Source: Lepisosteus oculatus
Lineage: Eukaryota > Chordata > Actinopteri > Semionotiformes > Lepisosteidae
Length of the DNA: 64,000 nt
Assembly: GCF_040954835.1 (NCBI RefSeq)
Contig: NC_090706.1
Location: forward strand, 38,945,148-39,009,147
Reading direction: 5' to 3'
Shown: positions 38,901 to 50,122 of the stretch, one piece after another
Numbering within the stretch: the stretch's first letter is position 1
How the letters are laid out: each line of letters opens with the position of its first letter
Position numbers and translations under genes: made by a program
The notes under the pieces: generated by a model
Databases searched by the model: none
What the model was told of the DNA's origin: nothing
Seen by the model: the letters and a program-made list of their open reading frames with translations, nothing else

Positions 38901-39474
38901 CGACCCTGCTTTCAGGTATGCTGTGCAATGCCAGTAGACACAAAAGTCAGGCATATCGTTTTACTTACAAAGGACGCCCCTGAGGCGCTACAATCCTTTG
39001 GCTTTGGCATCGGCTACGAAACAAGTTAACAAAAATACACAGAGAACAAAAGAACTATACTCCGGCGATATGGCAAGAGAAACAAAAGGAATAACAAACA
39101 TAAGCAATAAAACGTGATCTCCGCACCACTGTCTTCAACTTGAAAAGTGTCCGAAATTTCAAGATATTAGAAATCGGGCTTCTTAGTATGAAGCCATACT
39201 TAAAAAGCCAGCCTGGCCAGAGGTGAGAGAAACTGCAGTGCCAAATCATATTAGGAACCGGTCACATCAACCACCGTGTACCCCCATCCTTGCCTTCCAA
39301 CAGTTTATTTAATAGTAGTTTCTTACAAAAAACAGCAATTAATTCAGTTGTTTCGATGCAATGCACTCAATGTTCGGACTGTGGCAGAACCCAACACGCC
39401 CCCAGGCTAGAGGACTGTCCTTACCGTCTGTCTTCTTTGAAATAAAGCACAGGCTTTCTCCGGGATGAGTACAT
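32902..39474 (-). CDS. b4galt7: Xylosylprotein beta-1,4-galactosyltransferase 7
   Basis: Golgi type II membrane enzyme that adds the first galactose to xylose in the glycosaminoglycan-protein linkage region, needed for heparan and chondroitin sulphate. Six exons: 39474-39425, 37459-37127, 36019-35794, 35182-35099, 34394-34290 and 33057-32902. All have AG/GT borders and together encode 317 residues (human about 327). There is a short basic N-terminus, a membrane anchor at about residues 25-45, a [20 protein letters not shown] start to the catalytic domain, the DVD metal/UDP-galactose motif at 153-155 (MHDVDLLP), and the [10 protein letters not shown] signature at 212-221. The end is [13 protein letters not shown] chose the second of two adjacent in-frame ATGs (39477, 39474) because MYSSRRK aligns with human MFPSRRK. 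It is on the same strand as tmed9, 4.5 kb away. No clear AATAAA lies just past the stop. Confidence 0.95.
33244..33257 (-). promoter_or_regulatory. CTCF-like motif, leftward (14/14)
   Basis: The minus strand reads CCAGTAGGGGGCGC, a full match to the core CCASYAGRGGGCGC. It lies in the last intron of b4galt7, just upstream of exon 6. Orientation is leftward. Occupancy is not shown by sequence. Confidence 0.5.
36181..36194 (+). promoter_or_regulatory. CTCF-like motif, rightward (14/14)
   Basis: The plus strand reads CCACCAGGGGGCGC, a full match to the CTCF core. It lies in b4galt7 intron 2, about 3 kb right of the opposite-facing perfect match at 33244, so the two motifs point away from each other. 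Confidence 0.5.
36410..36535. repeat. Foldback repeat element in b4galt7 intron 2
   Basis: A left arm (about 36410-36450, aacaagttaaggttgattcc then atgctgaaaag) and a right arm (about 36491-36535, cttttcagcatggaatcaac then ctttacttgtt) are near-perfect inverted repeats of about 40 bp. The 40-base centre reads tgaagaaggctctacagccg-aaac. Copies of the same centre and one arm occur at 24336, 28604 and 59316, so this is a dispersed family. The other copies I see have one arm at most. The transcript could fold here into a long hairpin. Confidence 0.75.
37959..38290. mobile_element. MITE-like element with inverted termini
   Basis: The left end CAGGGGTGTCAAACACAGCT and the minus-strand reading of the right end CAGGGGTCTCAAACTCAGCT are inverted repeats, continuing on the right side into 'cctggaggga'. 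CAGGGGT(G/C)TCAAA-type ends recall hAT-derived MITEs of fish. The element is 332 bp with no open frame. The flanking octamers (ctctggag and cacccacc) do not match, so I see no target duplication. It lies in b4galt7 intron 1. Confidence 0.65.
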
Positions 39475-40614
39475 CATCTCCGCTGACTTCGAACTTGACC
39501 GCCCTGTAACTCGCTTTCCGAAACGGGAGCAGGGTCACTCCTTGTAATAAGCACCACTGCTAGTACTGCTGCCTAAAAGTATCGGGACACTTATCGGCGA
39601 CCTCTTTTTTTTCTAAAGCTGAACTTGTCCATTTCTGTGGATTTCCTTTTCTTTTATCATTTGAAAGATTTGTATCTCCTTCCGTTTGCCTTCATATTTT
39701 TGTAGTCACCAAACGTGTTCCTCTTTGTGACAACGCCACGGTAGCATTATGAAAGAAACGTACATTTACTCGGTGAATGAGACATTTTCTTCTCCATCTA
39801 AGAAAGAAATAGGTGTCTTGACAGCCATAACTTTATACCATTTCCACATATTACATTTAAATTCACTTACACATATGCACCTAATCTGTTATACTGATAC
39901 TGATCGAGAAATTTCGACGCGTCCAGCGAAACACTACGATCTGACTCAAATCATATGGAATTACATTATTTTCCTTTTTTTTAACAAACGCAATTTTATT
40001 CCACAACACCTAATAATTGACGGCAATTCTACACGCTGGCTGATTTCAACTGCATTCCATCTGAACTCTGTCCCTCCCGGAAACCCGGAGTAGTACACAA
40101 AGGTTCCTAGTACGACAGGACTCGATCGACTAAAACACGCGTTAAATCTTTACCCAACGAAATGCTACACAATTAAACATATCTCCTGCGACTCTCCTCA
40201 TTTTGTGCGTTTGAAGAAATAAGGAAGAATTGTTCCGGACACGCAATACGTATAAGCTTTTGTCAAACAACATTAGGACTGCTCCGTTTAAGTTCGATTT
40301 CTTCAAAGAAATGAAGACATGAAGATGAGAAAGATCCAAAGAGAGCAGCATACACTCGAGTATGTGCACGCACGTATAATTACACGCATATTATTTTCAG
40401 ACATGAAAAAATGCAACAAACTTCAGGACAACGTGGACAACATACAGTACAAAAGAGTCATTGAGTACCAATAGATAAGTACGTTTCAATAAAGCAAAAC
40501 AACCACAGAAACTGAGTATAATGAAGCTATACACTATACTAGCAAAATCTAGTTATGATTAATAATTTATGAGGGTGCCTTTTGCTTTAGGCAAAGCAAC
40601 AAGAAAACACTTAG

Positions 40615-40800
40615 GTCGTGCATGTGAGAAACTGACCCACAGATCCAACCCAGCAGCTTCCTAGAAGAAGCCTGGGTATCAGCTTCTACAGCATGGCTGG
40701 GTAGCTTGTCCCACACTCCCACAACTCTATGTGTAAAGAAGAGGCTCCATTACTTGGTTTTAAGTGCACTTTCACACTGTGATTTGGTTTTGGATGTGAT
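40615..40800 (+). repeat. Dispersed repeat, middle part
   Basis: Strings such as 'cagcagcttcctagaagaag', 'atcagcttctacagcatggc' and 'cacaactctatgtgtaaaga' match the middle of the repeat family whose 5' part is at 28285-28515. The copy is truncated at both ends. Confidence 0.6.
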
Positions 40801-42059
40801 TTAATTCACTGGGATGCTAGAACGTATGTGAAGGAACTACAATAGTGAGATTTAAATCTCAGAACATACCTAATAAATGTACCTGAGCTTTAGAACTCCT
40901 AAAATTAGGACAGATACAGGACTGTTTGGCATGTCTAACGTTAACCAAACATAGTGGTGAATACCATGTGCTTTGAAAATATAAAAAACCGCAAGGACAA
41001 TGGACGAGAGATTTTTATTTCTCAGTGCATCAAAAAAAAATTCATGAATAGAAGTTTCAGGTTTACAAAGGAAAATGTGGACAAAACTTTGACTAAAACC
41101 CATTGTCTGCATTAATTAATAGTTTTGGGGAAAAACCCAAACAGAACAGTAATGAAAAACAACCAAGCTGAAGTTTACCAACATACAGCATTTAAGAGCC
41201 CAGTGGTTTTAAACATTTCATGAAGCTAAAATAAAAATAAAAAATTGAAACAACTGCCATTTCACAGAAAATCAATCCACTTCAAGTTCTGTGACACGTT
41301 CTTATAAAAACAATACTGATGATACAGAAAAACAAGTGTTCAACAGTATTGCAATTTCAGGTCTGTTCATATCTAAATTAGGGAAAAACCCGATGGTTCC
41401 TTAAATACAAGCTTGCAGTTCCAAAACTCAGTTCTTATCTTATTTTGATTTGAGTCTTAATTTTATGCCCGAAAATGTATGTTATTTCTTAATCTGTCCG
41501 AGCAATCTTGTTACTTGAGTGGAAAAAAAAAGGAGAAAAACAATTTGGGAGCAGTAAATAAAAACAGCACTTGAAACATCTGTATACAGACAAACACGAA
41601 AATCTTCAAGGAATCTGGATGTTTATTAAACCACGTCAAGAAGATGAATAAAAAAAGATTTAGAAAGTATGTCTCACACTATAGGACCACGGCTTGTGAC
41701 GAACACAAGACTGGGAGTAAACATGAACTGGAGAGGTCTCTCATCACTAGTGTCCTCCCACCCAGTCTAAAGGCTTGGAGTTACAACTGCACATCTTTCC
41801 AGACCCTGCTTTATTCTAGAAAACTGTTCATGGAGGAGCAAAGCAGTGAATGCCGGACAGATTTGGAGACAGCATACAAATCCCATAATCTTCCAAGCCA
41901 GATCACAAAGTTAAACCTGCTATTCTTTACAGAAACAAATCAAACACATAAACAGAGCACTATAACACAATCACTTTGATTCAAATCTAATCTAGGGCTG
42001 CCAGCGTCATCTGAGAGATTGAAATGACACCTTATCCAGACTTAAACCCTTGTAAAAAC

Positions 42060-42320
42060 AAAACAGCACCTAAGAACTAAACTGTAAATCAAAAGAAAGG
42101 AAATGAAGGAAAGAAATGTGAAATTCAAAGATGCATACTACTTAATAAAAAGAAACAAGGTGAAGGTGGGTAACAGTAGCAATCAGAAAACCCATTACTG
42201 CATTAGGTATCATACTGCTGAGTAATGTACCTGAAAAGCACTTGGAGTAACTGCCTACTAAAACAGACTCCCAGATCCTTATACTCTAATCTCTGTACTA
42301 CCTTCCACACCCCATAGAGA
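42060..42320 (+). repeat. Repeat copy A (paired with 44370-44635)
   Basis: Shared, in the same order and orientation, with the segment in tmed9 intron 4: 'ctacttaata(t/a)aaa', 'gtgaaggt', 'attaggtatcatac', 'taatgta-ctgaaaagcactt', 'ctaatctctgtact'. This copy has an extra stretch around 'aacagactcccagatcctta'. The copies are diverged, which suggests an old dispersed element more than a recent local duplication. Confidence 0.7.
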
Positions 42321-43889
42321 GATGAGAATAATATTTTATTCCAGGACATTTATGGGAAATGCACAGTAATTGTGTCGTCATGCCTTGACCTTCAGCGGTT
42401 CTGTTTCCCTTTGATTTTACAAAGATTGCAAGAGCAACTGAGCATTTCAGATAATTTTACTTAAAAAAACAACAGCCGATCCCACAGATTAAATGATTAT
42501 CCAAACGAAGAGAAATCCGTTCCGTATTTTGGATGCAATTCAGCCACTTGAACAAACGGTACTGAAGGAGCAGAAAGCAAGGGTTTTAATACAGTATTAC
42601 ACGCCACAAGACCATCAGTGCAGTGCTCTTGCCTCGGAGCCTGCATCTCATAAAAGCTGAAATGGAGCAAACTGATGTGCAGTGGGAGTCTAGATCCGCT
42701 GCCCTGTATCTGTGATGTATAATACAGCTAATGCAATTTAATGTTGGTTTAAATACCATAGTTCTGACCAGGTCTTGTAAAGAGGTCTTGGACAGCATCC
42801 CGCATCATTTAACAGCCATACCTGGACACTACCAGATGAGTAAAAAAATAATGAATTCCTCAGATTTATACTGAAGACTTTACGAGACCAATAATACACG
42901 GAATACCGCATCACTAAATCACTGGGCTTGAGTACAGGATTCTCAGTATATGGCCGTCTTGGCTAGTAAAGTCTTATGATGCACCTCTTCCATGGGTTAA
43001 CAGAAAAGCTCACCAGGTATCTTCAGGATGTCTTTGTACCTTGTATATTTAAGTGGACACGCTTCACTGTAAAAACGTAGAAGCTCCAATTTTTACTTTT
43101 CTGCATTGTAATATGTCTATGTTATCTTGATGGCTGTTTAACCCTTTCTTACAAAAATAATCTCCATGTCTAGCTAAACAGTACAGGGAGACGGTACTGG
43201 ATATCATTTTGCCAACAGGCATTTCTGAGTCAGGTGCTCCTCTCATGCCACACTGTGGTGTACAAAGTGGCCTTAAAACAAATCCTGTAACAGTTAAAAG
43301 GCACCAAAATGGTTGCCCAACAAAACAAAATTGAAGTCATTCGTTTTCAGATCACTATATGCCTGAGACATTAAGGATTATTCATCTTGGTCCAGGATCT
43401 CTGTCCTGCTGTGCTCCAGTACTGCAGTGCACAATACCTCTTTTCAACTTAACACCAAACCAACCTTACAAAGACAAACTGCATGGTTAAGTGGTGCAGT
43501 CATCTGAAAAGGTTGATTCTGAACTGCTTTAAAGGACATTACAATGGAGCATGGCCAAATTACATTAAACAAAAAACATTTTATATATCCAGCTGAAGAA
43601 AGTACTGTAAACACTAAAACAATGAACAGATAGTTCACAGACTTTGGCATTTTGTGAGAATATCAAAATATCAAAGTAGGTTTTAGAAATTTGATGTAGC
43701 AATTGTATACCATTAGGATATGATTTGGTAGAATTACTGAAGAAAAAATATTTTGAACAGAGGATCTATCACAGGCATCTATATCATGAGATATAATCTC
43801 ATGTTAAAAATAATCCTTAGTTTTAAGGTTGCCTAATTATCCTACACTTCAACTTATTTGGGGGAAAAATATATAACAATATCACCTTT

Positions 43890-43895
43890 TTTATT
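43890..43895 (-). other. tmed9: Candidate tmed9 polyadenylation signal
   Basis: The minus strand reads AATAAA 51 bases beyond the tmed9 stop codon. This would give an unusually short 3' UTR, and further downstream signals may be the ones used. Confidence 0.35.
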
Positions 43896-43930
43896 GTTTG
43901 TACTGCATAACCTGACAATTCATAAATACA

Positions 43931-43944
43931 CTACTAGAGGGCGC
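43931..43944 (+). promoter_or_regulatory. CTCF-like motif next to tmed9 stop codon, rightward
   Basis: The plus strand reads CTACTAGAGGGCGC, 13 of 14 core positions. It ends one base short of the tmed9 stop codon (43948-43946) and lies in a near-palindrome, ctagag-ggcg-ctctag. Confidence 0.4.
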
Positions 43945-43945
43945 T

Positions 43946-46900
43946 CTAGACTAGTTTCTTGGCCTCGAAGAAGCTCTTGAGGTGTCTCATCTGCCAGAAG
44001 CCAATGGCCACCAGGATCAAAGTCTGGATGATGGACCACCACAGGACCCGCTGGTTCGTGCTTTCGCTGGTCTGCCTGAAGCGCTCCTCGCGGTACTGTG
44101 GAGAGAAGCAGGGAAAAGTGTCACTCTCACTGCCCCCGCCGCGGGGCCTGTGACGTCTCCTACCCCCACCCACCCCAAGAAGTCATCTCCAGTCTCGGCA
44201 GTGAAAAGCTTTCGTTCTAGCTGTCGATGTTCGCCGACGGTTACATCCAAGCTGCATGCTTGTGCAGTCTAGCGACTCCAGCGACTGAAAAAGACCCCCC
44301 AAAAACCCCTGCGAGACACACGCTTCAGAAACAGGAGTCAAGGGGAAGAGATACAGATGCACGCTAAGGGTTAAACTACAGATCAACACAAATGAAAGGA
44401 GGGGAAAAATGTGAAGTCAAAGGACATGTTCTACTTAATATAAAGAAAAGGGGTGAAGGTAGAAGAGTTGTTTACTCTCCAGGTAGCAGAAGCAAGCAGA
44501 AAATGCTTTATTGGATTAGGTATCATACAGCTAAGTAATGTAGCTGAAAAGCACTTGATGAAACCCTTATACCCTAATCTCTGTACTGGTCTACACCCAA
44601 CTCCACATATAGAGACCAGATTCATATTCAGTTCTTGAAGCTTATGATAGATGCACAAAGGCAAGGCAAGACCACAGGTATGGACCCCCCCAGCCTCACC
44701 CTCTGGTAGTTCTGCTCCTTCTGGATCTGGTCCACCTGCTCGATGAGCTGCCGAACGCGGAGCTGCAGCTCGGTGAGCTTGTCCTTGGCGGCGATCTCTG
44801 CGTAGTTCGTGGCGTGCTCACCCACCTGGATGTCCAGGTGGACCCGCTGGGACAGAGGAAGGGGAGACGATGACCATCGCGGGACTCTGACCTCCCAGCG
44901 GGACTAATAAGCTCCAGCGAGAGATGATCATTCCTTACACTCCTACTGCACTTTTCTGGAAAGCTCAAAGCGCTTTACAGGTAATGAGGGAGGAGAGCAG
45001 AGTGATGGAGCCAGTTCAGAGAGGGGGGTTATTAGGAGGTCATGATTGGCAAAGGCCAGGGGGAAATGTAAGGGCTAAAAAGATACCAGAATACTGACAC
45101 AAGATACTTTTTCCACTCATAGGGAAAGCTTTCAGTCAAAACTGAGCTCATACAAGCTTACGGGAAGCTTCTCCGAGACAACTAATAAAGAATTTGAATT
45201 TCATGGAACCCTGCGGGGAACGGGAACAACAGATCTTGAAACGCTGCGTTACTCTCCAACACTCACTGGAAAAGCAAGCTGTGAGTTCTAACTCTGAACT
45301 GAACCGAAATACCACGGACCTCTGAATGAGACAAGCGGCTCTGCTGCGCCAGCCCACGATCACCTCGTGGACCCTCTCGAGAAACAGCTGTACGAGGCTC
45401 TTGGCTCGATTGGCAACTGTTGGACAGACTAGAGGGGCCAGGTGGCCTCCTCTCGTTCAGAACCACTCTCATGTTCTCACCCAGTGGTGGGATCAGTGGG
45501 ATCAGCGATAATGCGGCAGGAAGCCGCGGCTGTATGAACGCGTACACCCCCGCGCAGTCCTTACCAGCATCCCCCCGGCGAACAGCGCGAACTTGGAGGA
45601 GTTGGAGTGCAGGCAGATCTGGTGCTCTCCGGGAGTGTGAGAGGTAAACGTGAATCTGCCCTCAGACCCATACTGGCGGGAGAGGATCACCTTCGACAGC
45701 ACAGAGAGAGAGAGACACAGAGACACAGAAGGTCAGTGGACACAGGCGTGACTGTCCACCCCAAAACGGCAGAGTTTAAACTCGTACCGATGAACCTATT
45801 CCTTAGCCAGGACTACGGTCGATCCCCGGCTTCCATCTCCCGGCTTCCAAACCAGTTCCCACTCTTCCTTCACCGCCTCGGAATCGGAAACCGGGTCTGG
45901 ACTGCAGAGGGAATCGGAAGCAAAAATCTGGAATGGCCCCTCCCCACCCCACCCCACCTCAATATTTCGACTCTTATGCTCGGATGCGACAGCAAATGTC
46001 TAAAAAAAAAAACAAAAAAAACAAGGCGGATTTGTCTTGAGCACAAAACAGAAGCTCACTGACAAGGGACATACCTTCTCATCTGGGTCTTTGACTTCCA
46101 CAAACATCCCCAGGCCTTGTGTAGCAGGCATGTACGCCTCTCTCTGCTTGTCGTACAGCTGCGTCCGGTAATTGCCTGCAAGTACAAGGGAATATCTTAC
46201 AATGCACCAGCTAACCTGCAGCGGCGGTGCTAACGGGGCTCGGGGTCACCGACTAAGGTGTGCTCTGCTAATTCTTTCAGGGCTTGTTGATGGGGAGGGT
46301 CTCTAAATGAGAAAACCACGCCAAGCAATTTAAAATGAGCAGAGTTCTCCGGTTAACTTTATGGTCGGTCTCTAGACAAGACCATAAGAAGCAATAACGA
46401 TTAGTCGCAGTGTGTAGAGGAGTCCCGAAAATTAAAGATGAGCCCCAAAACTGATATTTTGTATTAAAGAGCGCGAACAACATCCGATCGAGACAAACAA
46501 GTGATATGAACTACTAACGCGTTCAGAAAACATGACATGGGCTACTGCCCAGCTCTCTGTATATTACAGTGCGATGCAAGGAAAGTTTAGCCAAAAGGCT
46601 CAGCAACAACCCCACCGAATCGGGGGTACATATGACAGTCGCCACAGGTCCACATTTCAAAAACACGGCAACTACCGGTTTAGTCGGACGAGTTCAGGAA
46701 ATTGGCCAGAGCTACTGGCACGTCACACAATCACTAAGTGCCTTCTCAGGAAAGAAAAATAAAACAGCTATGCATATGATGCAACGTGCTATAAAATTAA
46801 GTTCCTTCTGAATTAAAAAAAAAAACATTTTTGCGCCATGCTTAGGGGATCCTGAACTGTTTAAAGTTTTGAGACCAACACAGCAGTGCTTGTTGGGAGG

Positions 46901-47096
46901 GCTGATCACCTAATCTGAATGCTGAATTACTGGACGCCTCAAAATTACCTATAACCATAGTTTCGTCTGGGATTTCCTCAATGAAGCATTTCTTCTCCGT
47001 CTCCCCGATATGGAAGTACAAGGCGGAGGAAGAGCCGAAAAGAAAAGTTAAGAGAGCCAGAGAGAACATGCTAAAACTCATTTTCACGGCCACCAT
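43946..47096 (-). CDS. tmed9: Transmembrane p24 trafficking protein 9
   Basis: p24-alpha family type I membrane protein that cycles between ER and Golgi as cargo receptor and COPI/COPII coat adaptor. Five exons: 47096-46949, 46175-46075, 45690-45565, 44846-44700 and 44095-43946. They join without frame breaks into 223 residues (human 235). Domains in order: signal peptide to about A25, GOLD domain beginning [20 protein letters not shown] with the conserved cysteines C37 and C109, heptad-like coiled coil at about 135-174 ([20 protein letters not shown]), membrane span at about 193-210, and the cytosolic tail [15 protein letters not shown]. The tail carries the FF pair and the KKxx COPI signal. 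The ATG at 47096 gives a good signal peptide; an in-frame ATG at 47159 would add 21 residues unlike family members. It stands between lman2 and b4galt7 on one strand. Confidence 0.96.
44370..44635 (+). repeat. Repeat copy B in tmed9 intron 4
   Basis: Partner of the copy at 42060-42320. Shared words run from 'ctacttaatataaag' through 'gtgaaggt', 'attaggtatcatac' and 'gctgaaaagcactt' to 'ctaatctctgtact'. It is antisense to tmed9 and has no coding capacity that I can recognise. Confidence 0.7.
44925..45075 (+). repeat. Dispersed fish repeat, internally deleted, in tmed9 intron 3
   Basis: The words 'aagctcaaagcgctttacag', 'gtaatgagggaggagagcag', 'gttattaggaggtcatgatt' and 'ggcaaaggccagggggaaat' follow the order of a common repeat I remember from fish genomes, with a middle part missing. 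I assign no family name. Confidence 0.6.
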
Positions 47097-50000
47097 CTTC
47101 ACAACCGGGTGACAAAATAGGTAAAGCTCAGTGCGCCTGCGCGAGAACAGCAATGCCACGTAACCCCGCAGCAGCAGCCAATCAACGGTCGACCAAACAG
47201 GGAGCAGGGGATTGTGGTATTTGTAGTTTTAGCCACGCCACAAAATTAAAGACGTATTAAGGAAACGTTTGAAGCACGGACTATTGACCATACCCCTTTG
47301 CTTCTGAGGTGTGCTTGTAATACTCCACGTTGAGGCTTTCGACAGGTCATAGCTTTCTGTTACATTTTAGATGACATTTTATTAAAAAAACACATTAGCT
47401 ATGATCAACACAACCCCTTTACCTTTGTCTCAACCCCATCCTAACTTATACGGAGTCTAGAATTTACATTTATTATTGAACATAGGATCTATTGAACTGC
47501 TCACAAATTAAAACGTGCCATGATATGATAGTAAAGCACTTTGGAAGGGCACAGTAGTCTTGCCGAGGGCGCTGTTCAACACCGGGTCCCCAGCCTGATT
47601 CCCAGGGAACCCCTTTAAGAAGGTGTACCAGTCGCCACTAAATGAATCAAATCAGTCTCTGAAGACCTAGAACAAGTCAACCTTTTTGATTCTCTAAACG
47701 GATAACATTTAAATGAAGTGATTCAGAGGTCACCTGAAACTTAACAGGACCTACATTAATCGGACAAAATGCTTGGTCAATGAATTGGTCAATAAGGAAT
47801 TCATGCTCTTACAGTATTAAACATGGCGATTCAGGGTGACCCGAGACCAGGGCTGCAGATGCCAGCTCTGCATGAATTTATTCAAAATGAAATAGTTAAT
47901 GTTAACGAAGCGGTGTTGTGCGGTGGTCTCCCAAAGGCAGACCTTGTGTAAAATAAAGACGACATCAAAAATAGAAATTTAAATTACTTTAATTGAGTCA
48001 AAACCAGCGTTCAATTTCCAGCAGATTTGCAGAAGGTAACAGGTTTTCTTTTTACTTCTTCTGGGGGACACCACAAACCGCTTACAGCAAGACCCACTTA
48101 TAGGGAAAAAAACATGACATGAAGAACTTATTTCAGTAGACGATGTTCCAATCATTCCTCTTTGGACAGCCGAGATTTGGTCAAACTCCTTGAAAGCGTT
48201 ATCTTAAGACTCATGCCCTTTACACCTTAGTGGTCCAGCTCCTTCAATAAATGTGATCATTAAAAACTCTTCAACAGAACCACCACGGATCACCTTAAAA
48301 TAAGCACATGGAAATCGTACACTTTCTGTTACAAATATATACTGTCATTCACCATCTGCCTCCAGTAGTCTAGGCTTTGTTCTTTAGTTTTATGCAGACA
48401 TTTTTTATGCTAACCCACAACCCACCAAAGACAAAACTTATTTTTGTCAATAGAATCTCTTCGACACGTTACTTTCATGTTATTTAAAAGGGTGCCAGTA
48501 TTTCACACTTCTTGAGGCAAGGACAGTGCATTCTATGAAGGAAAAACGCTTTTCATTTTGTTTAAAATATGTAGTTAGGGAGCGCCAAGTTCCTGATAAC
48601 TATCAAGATTTAAACAGAAAAACATGGCATCATAAAAAGGCTAATACTGGTATTTAACCCACATACAAAGCAATTTCTAATCAGAATTAGGAAACAAAAC
48701 AGGAATGCTGTTTAAGAAGCTTTCCAAATTTAAGAACTGCCGCCTTCCAAAAATGTATGAGTTCTACTTGTGCAAAAATACTGATACCTTTAAAAAACGG
48801 GCATAGTCATCTGCTGTGTGTTGCCCCCCATCATGAATTTAAATATTGAACTTGGTCTTGTTTGCTATGGTGAAAAACACTGTACTCAGACTCAAACTTT
48901 CATCAGCTGCCTGCCTACCACCCTTCTGCCCAAAACAAGGCTCACGGTGCAAACAGGCTTTACCAACGCCTCCCCTTCAAGGACCTTAATCACTCATCAA
49001 CGCCAATTTGATCCAAGCTTTGGTTTCACAGCCTCACCCCTGCTCGTGCAATTCTGCTAGTACGCGTAGCGAAAGGGGAGATACCTGCCACCTATTTTCA
49101 GCAAAAAAAAAAAAAAAAAAAAACAACCAAAAGGTTCATCTACAATATATAAACAATTCTGAATGGAAGCAAGGCGAGATTTTAAGTGTTCAGGACTGTG
49201 CTTCAGACAGCTCAATCAACACATCCTTTGTAAGTTATTAAACGACCGCAGATCTGCCAACGCCACTGATGCATCTGAAGTGCCCATTGTGCGATATGTG
49301 CCTTTGAACACATACCATGTAACAACAAAGCTTCTGCTTAAAATTAATAGACCATGGATGCAATGACTTGAAAATTTATAAGGCTGTCAATCTTGGTTCT
49401 ATGAGCTGTGAGAGGCATTCTCTTCTGCTGCTTTCATAACGGACTGGATTGATCTCTTATTGAAGACGTATCGGCAGACATTGACGTTCCCCCCAGCATG
49501 CAGCAAGGTAACCGATCGCACCATGCTATTCATAAGGAGGCACGTCTATGCGAACCGCAGGGCGCGTTCCTCATCATCCTCATAAACTGTATGGGTCAGT
49601 GCTTTAAAAGGCTTGAAAGTTCAGTTTAAATATGGAACCACCTCATCTTTAAAAGGAGAGACTCCTTTAAAAAAAAAAAAACAGCATCAAATTCAATACA
49701 ACTGTAAACAAGAGAGATCACAGCCAGTGCAAGAATAACAAGATAAAGACTCACTTAAACATAAGGAAAATACAAAATAAAATAAAGGTAACAAATTTTA
49801 GACAGGAAAAAAAAGGATAAAATGGACAACCTTTTTGCTTGTAGTGAAAAATAACCAAGAACTTAATTTAAAAGATTTTGATAATTAAAAGATTTTAAAC
49901 ATTTGGTTTCCTTGGAAAATAAAGACAGAGGAAGAACCAATCTTGCTCTTATGCAGTTTCTCACTTAAGCCACCTGTTGATTACAAGTTTTCTACTGCAC

Positions 50001-50122
50001 GTACTGAAAACACCTGAAGTCATTTGCTCTCATACCAGCAATTTACAGATATAGACACGGTGATTTAATACAATCTTCAAAAATTCACATTGATTTCTCG
50101 GAGCGCCGTTCCATCTGCCCCT
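47097..50122. other. Intergenic region between lman2 and tmed9
   Basis: 3.0 kb expected to hold the tmed9 promoter (just right of 47096) and the lman2 3' UTR. An ATTAAA-type poly(A) signal on the minus strand lies at 50069-50064, 54 bases past the lman2 stop. A run of 21 A lies at 49103-49123. No gene seen. Confidence 0.7.
49103..49123. repeat. Poly(A) tract, 21 bases
   Basis: An uninterrupted A run on the plus strand. It could be the tail of a decayed retroelement, but I do not recognise a body beside it. Confidence 0.9.

Larger units (their letters stand above)
39475..43945. other. Intergenic region between tmed9 and b4galt7
   Basis: 4.5 kb between the b4galt7 start codon and the tmed9 stop. 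It should hold the b4galt7 promoter and 5' UTR near 39480 and the tmed9 3' UTR near 43890. Two dispersed repeats are recognised (40615-40800 and 42060-42320). The rest is AT-rich; I see no gene on either strand. Confidence 0.7.
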
